Assembly (NCBI GenBank): GCA_004379165.1
Contig: NKXK01000033.1
Span: forward strand, 1-64,000
DNA from: Rhodocyclaceae bacterium
GTDB lineage: Bacteria > Pseudomonadota > Gammaproteobacteria > Burkholderiales > Rhodocyclaceae
Length of the DNA: 64,000 nucleotides
Direction: 5' to 3'
Shown here: positions 19,114-31,330 of the stretch, in pieces
How positions within the stretch are numbered: position 1 is the stretch's first letter
Layout of the letters: the number at the start of each line of letters is the position of its first letter
Translations under genes and position numbers: made by a program
Notes under the pieces: model-generated
The model's input: only the letters and a program-made list of their open reading frames with translations
Databases searched by the model: none
What the model was told of the DNA's origin: nothing

Positions 19114-19198
19114 GTTCAGGGATGATCCGGATCGGGAAAGCTCGGATTTTTACACGAGCAGCAGGCAGCGGGAAGGCAATATTTCTCGTTTTCCGGGC

Positions 19199-19230
19199 TG
19201 CTGCGGTCAACCCGAAAAACTGCCCAAAAA
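19199..19230 (+). repeat. Dispersed intergenic repeat, copy (ctgctgcggtcaacccgaaaaactgcccaaaaa)
   Basis: Similar to copies at 37203, 45166, 57722(-), 47096(-), 3121(-). Confidence 0.65.
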
Positions 19231-19287
19231 AGGAAAGCCCGCGCACCTTGCGGTGGGCGGGCTCGGCGCTGCGAACGCAGATTGGGT

Positions 19288-20754
19288 TTAGCGCGGCAGC
19301 GTCGTTGCGCCCATCAGATAGGCATCGACTTCGCGTGCAGCCTGGCGACCTTCGCGGATTGCCCAGACCACCAGCGACTGACCACGGCGAACGTCACCCG
19401 CTGCAAAGACCTTGTCGACATTGGTGCGATAGCAGCCGTCACCATCGGTCGTTGCCTTGGCGTTCTGGCGGGCATCCTTCTCGACACCGAAAGCATCGAG
19501 CAGGCCGCCAACCGGATTGGTAAAGCCCATGGCCAGGAAGGCGTTGTCGCAGGGGAGCTCGAATTCGGAACCGGCGACTTCGCTCATCTTGCCATCCTTC
19601 CAGTCCAGACGAACAGCCTTGAGCGCCTTGACGTTGCCCTTGCCGTCGTCGACAAAACCCTTGGTAGCGATAGCGAAATCGCGGGTGCAGCCTTCGTCGT
19701 GCGACGACGAGGTCCGCAGCTTGTACGGCCAGTACGGCCAGGTCAGTTCCTTGTTCTCCTGCTCCGGCGGCATCGGCATCAGTTCGAACTGGGTGACCGA
19801 GGCAGCGCCATGGCGGTTGGAGGTACCGACGCAGTCAGAGCCGGTATCGCCGCCGCCGATGACGATGACGTGCTTGCCCTTGACGTTGATCGGGTTGGCC
19901 TTGCCTTGCTGGACTTCCTTGTTTTGCGGAATCAGGAATTCGAGGGCGGCGTAGATGCCCTTGAGTTCGCGGCCCGGCACCGGCAGATCGCGCGGAATCT
20001 CGGAACCGGCAGCGAGGATCACGGCATCGAAAGCTGCGGTCAACTCGGAAGCGGAGACAAAATCCTTGGCATCGTTGTTGATGCCGGCAGGTACGTTCTT
20101 GTCGCCAACGACAACACGGGTCTTGAAGGTGACGCCTTCGGCTTCCATCTGGGCGACGCGACGGTCGACCAAGGTCTTTTCCATCTTGAAGTCAGGAATA
20201 CCGTAAGCCAGCAGGCCGCCGAGGCGGTCGCTCTTTTCGAATACGGTGACATCATGACCAACGCGCGCCAGCTGCTGCGCGGCGGCCAGACCCGCCGGGC
20301 CGGAGCCAACGATGGCAACCTTCTTGCCAGTCTTGGACTTCGGCGGCTGCGGCACGACCCAGCCCATTTCCCAGCCCTTGTCGATGATGGCATGCTCAAT
20401 CGACTTGATCCCGACGGGCGCAGCATTGATGCCGAGCGTGCAGGCAGCTTCACAGGGCGCCGGACAGATACGGCCTGTGAAATCCGGGAAGTTGTTGGTT
20501 GAATGCAGCACATCCAGCGCCTGCTTCCAGTTGCCCTTATAAACCAGATCATTCCAGTCCGGGATGATGTTGTTCACCGGGCAGCCGTTGTTGCAGAAGG
20601 GAATGCCGCAGTCCATGCAGCGCGCCCCCTGGGTCTTGGCTTCGTCATCAGACAGGGTCTGGACGAATTCCTTGTAGTGCTTCAGGCGTTGTTCAACCGG
20701 TTCGTAGGCCTCGGATAGGCGTTCGAACTCCATGAATCCAGTCGGCTTGCCCAT
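19288..20754 (-). CDS. gltD: Glutamate synthase small subunit
   Basis: [13 protein letters not shown]..., [31 protein letters not shown] overlaps gltB stop by 1 nt. Confidence 0.97.
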   Translation of the reverse strand: MGKPTGFMEFERLSEAYEPVEQRLKHYKEFVQTLSDDEAKTQGARCMDCGIPFCNNGCPVNNIIPDWNDLVYKGNWKQALDVLHSTNNFPDFTGRICPAPCEAACTLGINAAPVGIKSIEHAIIDKGWEMGWVVPQPPKSKTGKKVAIVGSGPAGLAAAQQLARVGHDVTVFEKSDRLGGLLAYGIPDFKMEKTLVDRRVAQMEAEGVTFKTRVVVGDKNVPAGINNDAKDFVSASELTAAFDAVILAAGSEIPRDLPVPGRELKGIYAALEFLIPQNKEVQQGKANPINVKGKHVIVIGGGDTGSDCVGTSNRHGAASVTQFELMPMPPEQENKELTWPYWPYKLRTSSSHDEGCTRDFAIATKGFVDDGKGNVKALKAVRLDWKDGKMSEVAGSEFELPCDNAFLAMGFTNPVGGLLDAFGVEKDARQNAKATTDGDGCYRTNVDKVFAAGDVRRGQSLVVWAIREGRQAAREVDAYLMGATTLPR

Positions 20755-23700
20755 TATGCGGCCTCCTTCTGTGCAGCAGCGGCCATCTCGGTGAGGGCGC
20801 GCTTGTACTCGTGCGGATAGACTTTGACGAATTTCTCGCGATAGGCATCCCAGTTGGCGAGAATGGCCTTGGCGGTCTGACTGCCGGTGTATTCGGCGTG
20901 ACGGGTAATCAGCTCCTTGAGCTGGGTTTCGTCTGCCTCGCCACCATGCAGCGGTTCGCCCGCAGCATGACGGCCGGCCGGAAGCACCTTCTCCAGTGCC
21001 ACCTGCGCCAGATTGCAACGGCCCTTGAAGCTGCCGTCTTCATCCAGCACATAGGCGATACCACCGGACATGCCGGCCGCGAAGTTACGACCGGTCATGC
21101 CGAGCACGACGACCGTACCACCGGTCATGTATTCGCAACCGTGATCGCCAACCCCTTCGACCACTGCCGTGCCACCGGAGTTACGGACGCAGAAGCGCTC
21201 GCCACCGACACCGGCAAGGAAGGCCTCACCCTCGGTCGCACCGTACATGACGGTGTTGCCGCAGATGATGTTCTGCTGCGTATCGCCACGGAAATCGGCG
21301 TGCGGCTTGATGATGATGCGGCCACCGGAGAGGCCCTTGCCGACGTAGTCGTTACCTTCGCCCGTCAGTTCCAGTGTCACGCCGCGGGCCAGGAAGGCGC
21401 CGAAGGCCTGGCCAGCCGTACCGGTCAGCTTGACGTGGATAGTGTCGTCCGGCAAACCGGCGTGGCCGTAGCGGCGAGCCACTTCGCCCGAGAGCATGGT
21501 GCCGCAGGTGCGGTTGACGTTGATGATCGAGGTCTCGATCTGAACCTTCTGACCCTTTTCCAGCGCCGGCTTGGCTTGCTCGATCAGCTTGTGATCAAGC
21601 GCCTTCTCCAGCCCGTGGTCCTGGGTTTCAGTATGCAGACGCGGCACATCGGCCGGCACGGTCGGCTGATAGAAGATGCGGGAGAAATCGAGGCCCTTCG
21701 CCTTCCAGTGTTCGATACCTGCACGCATGTCGAGCAGATCGGCACGGCCGACGAGATCGTCAAACTTGCGGATACCCAACTGGGCCATGATCTCGCGCAC
21801 TTCTTCGGCAACGAAGAAGAAGTAGTTGACCACGTGCTCCGGCTGGCCAGAGAAGCGCTGGCGCAACACCGGATCCTGCGTCGCGACTCCAACCGGGCAG
21901 GTATTCAGATGGCACTTGCGCATCATGATGCAGCCTTCGACGACCAGCGGCGCGGTGGCGAAACCGAATTCGTCGGCGCCGAGCAACGCACCGATGACAA
22001 CGTCACGACCGGTCTTCATCTGACCATCAACCTGAACGCGGATGCGCGAGCGCAGACGGTTCAGCACGAGCGTCTGCTGGGTTTCGGAAAGGCCGAGTTC
22101 CCACGGCGTACCGGCGTGCTTGATCGAAGACTGCGGCGAGGCACCCGTGCCGCCGTCGAAACCGGCGATCACGACGTGGTCGGCCTTGGCCTTGGCAACG
22201 CCAGCAGCAACCGTACCAACACCGACTTCAGACACCAGCTTGACCGAAATCGAAGCGCGCGAGTTGGCGTTCTTCAGGTCGTGGATCAGTTGCGCCAGAT
22301 CCTCGATGGAGTAGATGTCGTGGTGCGGGGGCGGCGAAATCAGGCCGACGCCCGGCACCGAGTGGCGCAGGAATCCGATGTACTCGGAGACCTTGTGCCC
22401 CGGCAACTGGCCGCCTTCACCCGGCTTGGCGCCTTGGGCCATCTTGATCTGGATCTGGTCGGCATTGACCAGATACTCCGTGGTCACGCCAAAGCGGCCA
22501 GAGGCGACCTGCTTGATCGCGGAACGAAGCGAATCACCTTCCTGGAAGGTGTAGTCCCGTTCGATACGCGAAGCACCAACCACTTCCGACAGCTTCTGGC
22601 CTGCCTTCAGCGGCTGGAAACGCTTGGCATCTTCGCCGCCTTCGCCGGTGTTCGACTTTCCGCCAATGCGGTTCATGGCGATGGCCAGTGTGGTGTGGGC
22701 TTCAGTGGAAATGGAGCCGAGCGACATTGCGCCAGTCGCGAAACGCTTGACGATTTCCTTGGCCGATTCGACTTCTTCGAGCGGAATCGCCGTGCCTTGC
22801 GGCTTGAACTCGAACAGACCACGCAAGGTCAGGTGACGCTTGGTCTGATCATTGATCAGCTTGGCGTATTCCTTGTAGGTCTCGTACTTGCCGGAACGGG
22901 TCGAGTGCTGCAGCTTGGCGATGGAGTCCGGCGTCCACATGTGCTCTTCACCGCGGATACGGAAGGCGTATTCGCCACCGGCATCAAGCATGCTGGCAAG
23001 CACCGGATCAGCCGAGAATGCGTCAGTGTGCAGGCGGATGGCTTCTTCGGCGACTTCAAAAACACCGATCCCCTCGACGTTGGAAGGCGTACCGGTGAAG
23101 TACTTCTCGACGAAGTCCTTTTGCAGGCCGATCGCTTCGAAAATCTGCGCGCCGGTGTAGGACATGTAGGTCGAGATGCCCATTTTGGACATGACCTTGC
23201 ACAGACCCTTGCCAATCGCCTTGATAAAGTTCTTGGTGTACTTCTCGGCCTTCTCGGCATCGCCCTTGGCCAGACCTTCGATGGTTTCGAGAGCCAGGTA
23301 GGGGTGCACAGCCTCGGCACCGTAACCACCGAGCAGGGCAAAGTGATGCGTTTCGCGGGCCGAGCCGGTTTCGACGACCAGACCGGCGCTGGTACGCAGG
23401 CCTTTCTTGACCAGATGCTGGTGAATTGCCGAGGTGGCGAGCAGCGCCGGAATGGCGACATGTTCGGCATCCACCTTGCGGTCGGAGACGATCAGGATGT
23501 TGGCGCCGGAACGGACAGCATCCTCGGCGTCGGCTGCCAGCGAAGCAAGGCGTGCCTCGATGCCATCCTTGCCCCAGGCGACCGGATAGCAGATATCCAG
23601 CTCGAAGGAGCGGAACTTGTTCGAGGTGTACTTCTCGATGTTGCGCAGCTTTTCCATGTCGTCGAAGGACAGGACCGGCTGCGATACCTCGAGGCGGATC

Positions 23701-25400
23701 GGCGGGTTGATGTCGTTGGTGTTCAGCAGGTTCGGCTTCGGACCAATGAATGACACCAGCGACATGACCAGTTCTTCACGGATCGGGTCGATCGGCGGGT
23801 TGGTCACCTGAGCGAACAGCTGCTTGAAGTAGGTATAGAGGGTCTTGTTCTTGGCAGACAGGACCGGCAGTGCCGAGTCAGTACCCATGGAGCCAGTGGC
23901 TTCTTCGCCGTTCTGAACCATCGGCTCGAGAATAACCTTGACGTCTTCCTGGGTGTAGCCAAAGGCCTGCTGGCGATCGAGCAGGGAAGCCGACGGCGCA
24001 GCACACTTTTCCTCGGGCGCCGGCACTTCGTCGAGCTTGATGCGGATCTTTTCGATCCACTCGCGATAGGGCTTGGCGTTGGCGAGGGAGTTCTTCAACT
24101 CCTGGTCGTCGATGATGCGGCCTTGTTCCATATCGATCAGGAACATCTTGCCGGGCTGCAGGCGCCACTTCTTGACGATCCTCTTTTCCGGAATCGGCAG
24201 CACGCCGGACTCGGAAGCCATGACCACGAGGTCATCGTCGGTGACGAGGTAACGCGCCGGACGCAGGCCGTTACGGTCGAGTGTCGCGCCAATCTGGCGA
24301 CCATCGGTGAAGGCGACAGCGGCGGGACCATCCCACGGCTCCATCATCGCGGCGTGGTATTCGTAGAAAGCGCGACGGCTCTCGTCCATCAGCGTGTGCT
24401 TTTCCCAGGCTTCCGGGATCATCAGCATCACAGCCTGGGCGAGGGAGTAGCCACCGCCCATGACCAGCAGTTCAAGCGCATTGTCGAACGAGGCAGAGTC
24501 GGACTGGCCCGGGTAATGCAGCGGCCAGACCTTCTTCAGGTCATCACCGAGAATCGGCGACGAGATCGCCTGTTCGCGGGCCTTGAACCAGTTGACGTTG
24601 CCGCGAACGGTGTTGATTTCACCGTTGTGGGCGATATAACGGAACGGGTGCGCCAGATCCCAGGTCGGGAAGGTATTGGTCGAGAAGCGCTGGTGAACGA
24701 GCGCCAGGGCCGAAACCGTCCGCTTGTCCTGCAGGTCGTAGTAATAAACGCCTACTTGATCGGCCAGTAGCAGCCCCTTGTAGTTGACGGTGCGTGCCGA
24801 GAAGGACGGCACATAGAATTCCTGGCCGTGCTTCAGCTTCAGCGACTTGATGGCGTTGGCTGCACGACGGCGGATGATATATAGCTTGCGCTCAAGAGCA
24901 TCGGTGACGAAAACGTCCGGACCGCGACCGACAAACACCTGGCGGATCACCGGCTCCTTGGCCTTGACGGTCGGCGACATCGGCATATCACGGTTGACCG
25001 GCACTTCACGCCAGCCGAGGAGCACCTGGCCTTCTGCGGCAATGGAGCGCTCGATTTCTTCAACACAGGCGTGTCGGGAAGCGGCCTCTTGCGGCAGAAA
25101 CACCATACCGACGCCATACTCGCCATTCGGTGGCAATTCGACGCCTTGCTTGGCCATTTCCTCGCGATAGAACTGGTCCGGAATCTGGATCAGGATACCG
25201 GCACCATCGCCTTGCAGCGGATCTGCGCCGACAGCACCGCGGTGATCGAGATTTTTCAGGATCAACAAACCCTGCTCGACGATGCCATGGTTCTTCTGGC
25301 CCTTGACATGGGCAACAAAGCCCACGCCGCAAGCGTCGTGCTCGTTGGCGGGATCGTACAACCCCTGCCGATCAGGTACTGCCGGTTCCATCACACGCAT
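20754..25400 (-). CDS. gltB: Glutamate synthase large subunit
   Basis: [22 protein letters not shown] (class II GATase) and FMN/3Fe-4S region [15 protein letters not shown]. Confidence 0.97.
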   Translation of the reverse strand: MRVMEPAVPDRQGLYDPANEHDACGVGFVAHVKGQKNHGIVEQGLLILKNLDHRGAVGADPLQGDGAGILIQIPDQFYREEMAKQGVELPPNGEYGVGMVFLPQEAASRHACVEEIERSIAAEGQVLLGWREVPVNRDMPMSPTVKAKEPVIRQVFVGRGPDVFVTDALERKLYIIRRRAANAIKSLKLKHGQEFYVPSFSARTVNYKGLLLADQVGVYYYDLQDKRTVSALALVHQRFSTNTFPTWDLAHPFRYIAHNGEINTVRGNVNWFKAREQAISSPILGDDLKKVWPLHYPGQSDSASFDNALELLVMGGGYSLAQAVMLMIPEAWEKHTLMDESRRAFYEYHAAMMEPWDGPAAVAFTDGRQIGATLDRNGLRPARYLVTDDDLVVMASESGVLPIPEKRIVKKWRLQPGKMFLIDMEQGRIIDDQELKNSLANAKPYREWIEKIRIKLDEVPAPEEKCAAPSASLLDRQQAFGYTQEDVKVILEPMVQNGEEATGSMGTDSALPVLSAKNKTLYTYFKQLFAQVTNPPIDPIREELVMSLVSFIGPKPNLLNTNDINPPIRLEVSQPVLSFDDMEKLRNIEKYTSNKFRSFELDICYPVAWGKDGIEARLASLAADAEDAVRSGANILIVSDRKVDAEHVAIPALLATSAIHQHLVKKGLRTSAGLVVETGSARETHHFALLGGYGAEAVHPYLALETIEGLAKGDAEKAEKYTKNFIKAIGKGLCKVMSKMGISTYMSYTGAQIFEAIGLQKDFVEKYFTGTPSNVEGIGVFEVAEEAIRLHTDAFSADPVLASMLDAGGEYAFRIRGEEHMWTPDSIAKLQHSTRSGKYETYKEYAKLINDQTKRHLTLRGLFEFKPQGTAIPLEEVESAKEIVKRFATGAMSLGSISTEAHTTLAIAMNRIGGKSNTGEGGEDAKRFQPLKAGQKLSEVVGASRIERDYTFQEGDSLRSAIKQVASGRFGVTTEYLVNADQIQIKMAQGAKPGEGGQLPGHKVSEYIGFLRHSVPGVGLISPPPHHDIYSIEDLAQLIHDLKNANSRASISVKLVSEVGVGTVAAGVAKAKADHVVIAGFDGGTGASPQSSIKHAGTPWELGLSETQQTLVLNRLRSRIRVQVDGQMKTGRDVVIGALLGADEFGFATAPLVVEGCIMMRKCHLNTCPVGVATQDPVLRQRFSGQPEHVVNYFFFVAEEVREIMAQLGIRKFDDLVGRADLLDMRAGIEHWKAKGLDFSRIFYQPTVPADVPRLHTETQDHGLEKALDHKLIEQAKPALEKGQKVQIETSIINVNRTCGTMLSGEVARRYGHAGLPDDTIHVKLTGTAGQAFGAFLARGVTLELTGEGNDYVGKGLSGGRIIIKPHADFRGDTQQNIICGNTVMYGATEGEAFLAGVGGERFCVRNSGGTAVVEGVGDHGCEYMTGGTVVVLGMTGRNFAAGMSGGIAYVLDEDGSFKGRCNLAQVALEKVLPAGRHAAGEPLHGGEADETQLKELITRHAEYTGSQTAKAILANWDAYREKFVKVYPHEYKRALTEMAAAAQKEAA

Positions 25401-25577
25401 TCCTTCAGATAGCTTGACCGGCGGCAACCGGCCAATGATGAAAAAAGCCGCAGGGCATCCTTGCCGCCACGACCTAAACAAATTTTAGAGGCAACCGCAA
25501 AATATACCGGTAAACCCCTGTCCATTCAAGATGCTGCGTTGCACCAAGCCGCAATTATCATCCGGCGCAATCCCCGT

Positions 25578-26663
25578 TCAGGTGCATCCGGCATCGATTG
25601 CAGCACCAATCTGGTCCGCCGTCGCGATGTCACTGACAACGGCTTTGCCGATCGCGGTCAATAACACCAGGCGCAAGCGGCCATCGATCACTTTTTTGTC
25701 GTGACTCATCAGATCAAGGTAGCGCCCGGCGCCCAGCGCAGGCCCCTTGACCGGCAAACCCGCCAGAACAAACAGTTTTTCGATGCGCAGTACGTCATCG
25801 GCGGACAACCAGCCCAACAGACATGACAAACGAGCAGCAATTAGCGTGCCCGCGGCCACAGCTTCACCGTGCAGCCATTCACCATAGCCCAGCCCGGTCT
25901 CAATGGCATGGCCGAAGGTATGTCCGAGATTGAGCAGCGCGCGGTCGCCGGTTTCACGTTCGTCAGCAGCCACCACTTCCGCCTTGTTGGCACAGGAACG
26001 CTGCACAGCGTAAGCCAGCGCCTCCGGGTCACGCGCCAGAAGATACGACATATTCGCTTCCAGCCACTCAAAGAATGGCAGATCGCGGATCAGCCCGTAT
26101 TTGATGACTTCCGCCAGTCCGGCCTTCAATTCGCGATCAGGCAGCGTATCCAGCGTGCCAATATCGGCCAGTACCAGCTTGGGCTGGTAAAAGGCGCCAA
26201 TCATGTTCTTGCCAAGCGGGTGATTGATCGCCGTTTTGCCGCCCACCGAGGAATCTACCTGCGAGAGAAGGGTTGTCGGGATCTGGATGAAAGGCATGCC
26301 GCGCTGATAGCAAGCCGCAGCAAAACCGACCATGTCACCGACCACGCCACCACCCAATGCAAACAGCGTGGTTGAACGTTCACAGCGTGCTTCGAGCAGA
26401 GCGTCGAAGATCAGGTTCAGCGTTCCCCAGGTTTTGTAGGCTTCGCCATCGGGAATCACAACCGGCAATACCGAAATTTGGGCACTTTCCAGGGTTGACC
26501 GTAGCTGATCGAGATAGAGCGGCGCCACGGTGGTATTGGTGACGATCACCGCCCGCTTTTGCTTCAGATGCGGCGTGATTAATTCGATTTGCTGCAAAAG
26601 GCCGCGACCGATGTGGATGGGATAAGAACGCTCATCAAGCGCGACTTGCAAGGTTTGGATCAT
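25578..26663 (-). CDS. aroB: 3-dehydroquinate synthase
   Basis: [53 protein letters not shown]. Confidence 0.97.
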   Translation of the reverse strand: MIQTLQVALDERSYPIHIGRGLLQQIELITPHLKQKRAVIVTNTTVAPLYLDQLRSTLESAQISVLPVVIPDGEAYKTWGTLNLIFDALLEARCERSTTLFALGGGVVGDMVGFAAACYQRGMPFIQIPTTLLSQVDSSVGGKTAINHPLGKNMIGAFYQPKLVLADIGTLDTLPDRELKAGLAEVIKYGLIRDLPFFEWLEANMSYLLARDPEALAYAVQRSCANKAEVVAADERETGDRALLNLGHTFGHAIETGLGYGEWLHGEAVAAGTLIAARLSCLLGWLSADDVLRIEKLFVLAGLPVKGPALGAGRYLDLMSHDKKVIDGRLRLVLLTAIGKAVVSDIATADQIGAAIDAGCT

Positions 26664-27196
26664 GGAGATGTCGTAGTATTCAGGCGGCTGTATTCGCGCA
26701 GGAGGTGGTGAACGATGCCGGAAGCGATCAGATGTCCGCCATCGACAATCAGGTGTGCGATTTCGCGATAGAGTGGATCGCGGGCGGCGTAGAGGGCTTC
26801 CAGTTTGGCCAGCGGATCAGACACTTGCAACAGCGGGCGGTTCCTGTCGTGGCGCGTTCGCTCATGGAGCATCAGCGGCGGCACATTGAGATAGACCACC
26901 CACCCGGTCTGGTGCAGGCGTTCCCGATTTTCGGGCTTGAGCACAACACCACCGCCAGTGGCCAAGACCAGACCGTTGGTTTCGGTCAAATCGTGGATGG
27001 TCTGAATTTCGCGGCGACGAAAGCCTACTTCGCCCTCGATTTCAAAGATAGTTGGGATCGGCACCCCTGTGCGCTCAACGATTTCATGATCGGAATCGAA
27101 GAACGGGCGCCGGAGCTTTTTCGCCAACTGCCGGCCGACGGTTGTCTTGCCTGCGCCCATCAGCCCGACGAGATAGATGTTCAACATATTGTTCAC
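26660..27196 (-). CDS. aroK: Shikimate kinase
   Basis: [30 protein letters not shown]; overlaps aroB. Confidence 0.97.
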   Translation of the reverse strand: MNNMLNIYLVGLMGAGKTTVGRQLAKKLRRPFFDSDHEIVERTGVPIPTIFEIEGEVGFRRREIQTIHDLTETNGLVLATGGGVVLKPENRERLHQTGWVVYLNVPPLMLHERTRHDRNRPLLQVSDPLAKLEALYAARDPLYREIAHLIVDGGHLIASGIVHHLLREYSRLNTTTSP

Positions 27197-27294
27197 AGGG
27201 CGATTTTAGCTGAACGCCACCCATAAATACGACTCTTGCGCACCAACGCTACTTCCGCTGAGGTGCTTACTCGGAGATATTCTGACCCTCTAAT

Positions 27295-27326
27295 AAAAAC
27301 GCCCCGCAGGCTTGCGAGGCGTTTTT
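27295..27326. terminator. Rho-independent terminator downstream of pilQ
   Basis: aaaaacgcc...ggcgttttt. Confidence 0.7.
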
Positions 27327-27391
27327 GATAGCTTAGCTATCGCTAATCGTGCTTCGCCATTCCGAGACCTTTGAACATGTAACAGGTTTTG

Positions 27392-29557
27392 TCAGTCAAA
27401 GCTTAACTTCTCAGACAACATGCGAGGCGTAATAAACACCAACAACTCCCTGCGCTCAGTCGCGTCGGATTTCGACTTAAACAGCCAGCCGAGGAAAGGG
27501 ATATCACCAAACAACGGAACCTTGGTTACACCACCTGTCGTCTTGTTGATATAAATCCCGCCGATCACTACCGTTCCGCCGTTCTCAACGACGACATTTG
27601 TTTCAACCACAGATTTTTTAATCGGTGGCACCCGGTCACCCATTAGCGTGGTTATCGCTCGCTCGTAGTCTGGCTCTTCTTTCTTCACAACGAGCGCCAT
27701 CTTCACGGTTCCATCAGGTGTAATTTGAGGAGTTACCTCTAGCGAAAGTTTCGCCTCTTTGAAGTTTACTGTTTGCGTCGGCACACCACCGGAAGTCGAT
27801 GCTTGTGTAACAGTGTACGGCACCTCCAACCCATCCTCAATCTTGGCCTTAACGTTGTTTGCAGTAATCACTCGCGGACTCGACACAACCTTCCCAACCC
27901 CATCTGATTCGAGGGCATCTACTTCAACGTTCAATATTCTCGATAGACTGGAGCTGAAAATGGACAGGGCGAGCTGACCGGTTCCTGCGATGGTATTGCT
28001 TATTGGCAAATTCACATTAACTGACTGACTGTTTATTTGCCCAGTACGCTCATACCCCCCCCCACCGATGCCGATACCAGGGTTTCCAGAGGTTTGCCTA
28101 CGAGAATCCAACAGCCCTAACCTGACACCCAAACTCCGTGCAAATGTGTCATTCGCTTCGACAACCCGCGCCTCAATCAGCACCTGCCTGGCGCCAATGT
28201 CTATAGCGCGAATGAAGCTTCGAATCTCCTCAAGTTTCGACGGCGTATCGTTAACAAACAAGATGTTCGACTGGGGATCCGCAACGGCACTTCCACGCTT
28301 GCTGAGAATTCTCTGAACATTGACACCTCCAACCGCAGGAGCTTGCGCTGCTCCAGGGACTCCGGCAACCCCGACAAGCGGAAGACCTGCCAGCAGCCTT
28401 GAAACATCGACGGCCTTCTGATAATTCAGTACAAACTGCTCAAGCTTCAGCGGCTCCAATTCGCTGATTTGAGCACGAGATTCAAAGTCCAGCTTCTCTC
28501 TTGTCGCGATTTCGTCCCGCGGGGCAATCATCAAAATATTGCCCTTCTTTCTCATGTCGAGGCCTTTTTGCTGAAAGATAATGTCAATTACCTGATCGGC
28601 AGGAACGTCTTTCAATACCAATGTGGTTGTCCCGTTAACAGTTTCGCTAATTACAGCATTTAGCCCGAGTTCTTCCGCCATCAACCGGAGTAACGCCCGG
28701 ACATCTCCATTTTGATAGTTAATACTGATTCTAGGTCCTTGAAAGCCAGCCTTGCTCCCCTGAACCAGTTTGTTGGGATCCTCAACAATCCGCTTCACCT
28801 CCACAACAAACTGATTGTCTGCTTGATAGGCGTTGTGCTCCCACAATCCTTTAGGCGTGATCGTCATCCTGACGTTATCACCGACCACCTTGGTTTCCAC
28901 TTTACTCACTGGCGTCGCGAAGTCATCGACATCAAGGCGTTTCTTCAAATGCTCAGGAATCGCAGTTTTCATGAAATCAACAACGAGTGACGCACCTTGC
29001 TGGCGAATGTCTATTCCTGTTCCGGAATCACTCAAATCAACTACGATGCGCCCCTCACCATCTTTCCCACGTCTGAAGATCACATCCTGTATCGCGTGCT
29101 TCGCACCAACATTCGTCTCCTCCGCAAAGCGCGTTGTACGCGCCTCGGCAGAATCAGAGAGGCGCTGAACAGGAGAAAGCGTCACGTAAACCGACTTTCC
29201 GTCCACTCTGGTCGAATAATTTAATAATTTGGCCAGGTTCAGAACGAGGCGAGTTCTCTCACCCACTTGAACCACATTAAGACTAGTCAAAGCACCTTGA
29301 TTCAGGACTTCTGAAGACCGACCCAGAGAATTCTCAGTGCTCGGAAAATCAAAGACTAATTTGGAAGGACTCGCAATACTGAAACCGGCTGGAGGCGAAG
29401 CCAGCGTCTGGCGCATATCTATTTTTATCGCAACATCTGCTCCCTGCCGGGCAACATTTATCGCCTCTATGGCATTGCGCCCTTGAACCTCAGCATGGGA
29501 AATTATCGGAGTGGACACCAACAGCAACAGTACAACAGCCAATCGCTTGATCATCAT
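27392..29557 (-). CDS. pilQ: Type IV pilus secretin PilQ
   Basis: AMIN domains, secretin domain (VSSPRVITANNVKAKIEDG, VPLFGDIPFLGWLFKS). Confidence 0.96.
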   Translation of the reverse strand: MMIKRLAVVLLLLVSTPIISHAEVQGRNAIEAINVARQGADVAIKIDMRQTLASPPAGFSIASPSKLVFDFPSTENSLGRSSEVLNQGALTSLNVVQVGERTRLVLNLAKLLNYSTRVDGKSVYVTLSPVQRLSDSAEARTTRFAEETNVGAKHAIQDVIFRRGKDGEGRIVVDLSDSGTGIDIRQQGASLVVDFMKTAIPEHLKKRLDVDDFATPVSKVETKVVGDNVRMTITPKGLWEHNAYQADNQFVVEVKRIVEDPNKLVQGSKAGFQGPRISINYQNGDVRALLRLMAEELGLNAVISETVNGTTTLVLKDVPADQVIDIIFQQKGLDMRKKGNILMIAPRDEIATREKLDFESRAQISELEPLKLEQFVLNYQKAVDVSRLLAGLPLVGVAGVPGAAQAPAVGGVNVQRILSKRGSAVADPQSNILFVNDTPSKLEEIRSFIRAIDIGARQVLIEARVVEANDTFARSLGVRLGLLDSRRQTSGNPGIGIGGGGYERTGQINSQSVNVNLPISNTIAGTGQLALSIFSSSLSRILNVEVDALESDGVGKVVSSPRVITANNVKAKIEDGLEVPYTVTQASTSGGVPTQTVNFKEAKLSLEVTPQITPDGTVKMALVVKKEEPDYERAITTLMGDRVPPIKKSVVETNVVVENGGTVVIGGIYINKTTGGVTKVPLFGDIPFLGWLFKSKSDATERRELLVFITPRMLSEKLSFD

Positions 29558-30099
29558 TATTTGGACCTCTCTTTACCCTGTAACAGCAGGGTGCTATCTC
29601 GCTCACTCCAATCCCCTGCGGAGTCTTGGATTAATTCTCTGAGAAGGACTTCAGACTCAGTAATTTTGGTCACCATTCCAAAATCTAATCCAACGTAATC
29701 ACCCACACTAATTTGTTTGACTTTGTTATCGACTTGAACCACGGCCATTGTCTTTTTATTAACATTTAGATACCCGATCATTTTTATTGACTCAAGTGGG
29801 TATTTTTCCAAGATGCTATTTCGTGATTCTCGCGCATCAAAATCCGGCTGGAACTGACTACCTTTACCGGCAGCCTGCTTAAACCTTGCATCCGGCTCAA
29901 TTTTTGACGCTTTAAACGGGTCCAAAAGGCCATCTGCGTCATAAGGAACCGGAATGTATTGCATGACATCAGGAAGTTTAGGAATGGCGCCGCGTAGATC
30001 CTTGGTGCTATCTTCCATCCATTGCTTCAAATTGTCGTTATCCTCCGAGGCGCAAGAAGAAAGAAGAAGGGCTAACATCAAGACAAACGGCCGCATCAT
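29557..30099 (-). CDS. pilP: Pilus assembly lipoprotein PilP
   Basis: Lipobox LLSSCASED; position in pilMNOPQ. Confidence 0.93.
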   Translation of the reverse strand: MMRPFVLMLALLLSSCASEDNDNLKQWMEDSTKDLRGAIPKLPDVMQYIPVPYDADGLLDPFKASKIEPDARFKQAAGKGSQFQPDFDARESRNSILEKYPLESIKMIGYLNVNKKTMAVVQVDNKVKQISVGDYVGLDFGMVTKITESEVLLRELIQDSAGDWSERDSTLLLQGKERSK

Positions 30100-30761
30100 T
30101 TCTTCGCTCCAGCACTTGGCTTCTTTTGCTTTGCAATTTCTTCCTCATCAAGATACCGGAATGTTTTCGTTACCGCCTCGAACGTTAGCCCACCGCTTTG
30201 GCCGGCTGGTGAAATAGATATATTATTAAGTGTGACAATGCGGGGCAGTTTCGCAATATCAGCGGAAAAAGCGCCGAAATCATGGTAGCTCCCGTTTATT
30301 TTTACAGCAATCGGCAACTCCGCATAGAAATCCTTAAAAACCTCCTGTGAAGGCCTAAACAGTTCAAACTGAAGCCCACGTCCCAACCCAGCCTGATTAA
30401 CCTCAATAAGAAGGGATTCTATCTCCGATTTATTGGGAAGTTGTTTAAGGAGCGCACCAAATGAGCGATCGATTTCTGCCAGTTGTTGAGTGTACATATC
30501 CAGGTTAACTGCTTGACGTTTTTTCTCAACATACTGTTGTTTCAATTTCACCTCTTCTGCCTCCTTGGTGGATAGCTCTGAGAGTTCGCCATCCCAAACA
30601 AACCACCAACCCGCAACAAGAAGCAAAAAAAACGCAAAACAAAGGAGAGTAACCCTCGGGATAAGTGGCCATGCCCCTAGATCATTGGGATTCAAGGCCC
30701 GAAATTCGTCCTGTATTTTATCAAGAGTGATATTGGGCAATTTCATACCAAAGACTGTCAT
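30096..30761 (-). CDS. pilO: Pilus assembly protein PilO
   Basis: Single TM, coiled coil, operon position. Confidence 0.93.
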   Translation of the reverse strand: MTVFGMKLPNITLDKIQDEFRALNPNDLGAWPLIPRVTLLCFAFFLLLVAGWWFVWDGELSELSTKEAEEVKLKQQYVEKKRQAVNLDMYTQQLAEIDRSFGALLKQLPNKSEIESLLIEVNQAGLGRGLQFELFRPSQEVFKDFYAELPIAVKINGSYHDFGAFSADIAKLPRIVTLNNISISPAGQSGGLTFEAVTKTFRYLDEEEIAKQKKPSAGAKK

Positions 30762-31330
30762 TGCTTCCCCCTCGGGGCAGCCGCCACCTGACTCCGAGTG
30801 ATGGCAAAATTAAGCAGAAATTCGTTACTTCTCCGACCACCGATCAGAACCGCCTTACTCTCCACTAGTTGTGGATTTTCCAACCATGGCGACGAATCAA
30901 GATTTCTCATAAGGGCAGATATACGTGCATTAGATTGAGCATATCCCGTGACGTTAACACGTAGCCCATCTTGCTTCAGTGATTTCAGGTAAACGCCATC
31001 GGGAACCTGCTTTACTAACTCGCTGAGTAAATACACCGTTTCACCGCGGTCCCTCTGTAGATTCTCGATAATCTGCTTACGCGCCAATAGGGCTTGTGTC
31101 TGCTCTTTGAGCCGCTTGATCTGTTCAAGCTGCTTATCTAGTAAAGCAATTTCACTTTTCAGAAAAGCATTTCTGGACTCTTGTGTCTCAATAGCACCTG
31201 CTATCAAGGTAAAGACAGCGAAAACGATCAGCGCCCCCAAAGTGGCGATCAAGCCGAGCAGCACATAAAACTGCTCGCGTCGGGCCTTTTTGGCTGCCTC
31301 GCGGTGAGGCAGGAGATTGATGCGAATCAT
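30758..31330 (-). CDS. pilN: Pilus assembly protein PilN
   Basis: MIRINLLPHREAAKKARREQFY. Confidence 0.95.
   Translation of the reverse strand: MIRINLLPHREAAKKARREQFYVLLGLIATLGALIVFAVFTLIAGAIETQESRNAFLKSEIALLDKQLEQIKRLKEQTQALLARKQIIENLQRDRGETVYLLSELVKQVPDGVYLKSLKQDGLRVNVTGYAQSNARISALMRNLDSSPWLENPQLVESKAVLIGGRRSNEFLLNFAITRSQVAAAPRGKQ

Noticed and set aside
17905-19125. 406-aa plus-strand ORF antisense to glmU, and similar long antisense ORFs at 4236-5216, 33167-34246(-), 38343-39575, 48948-50126, 54522-55931(-)
   Set aside because: Each opposes a confidently identified housekeeping gene and lacks recognisable motifs
19236-19264. Hairpin agcccgc...gcgggct between glmU and gltD as a regulatory RNA
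   Set aside because: More simply a terminator for gltD; no conserved RNA motif recognised
20811-23753. 980-aa ORF on the plus strand antisense to gltB
   Set aside because: gltB on the minus strand is unambiguous; the long antisense frame is a by-product of GC-rich codon bias and has no recognisable domain
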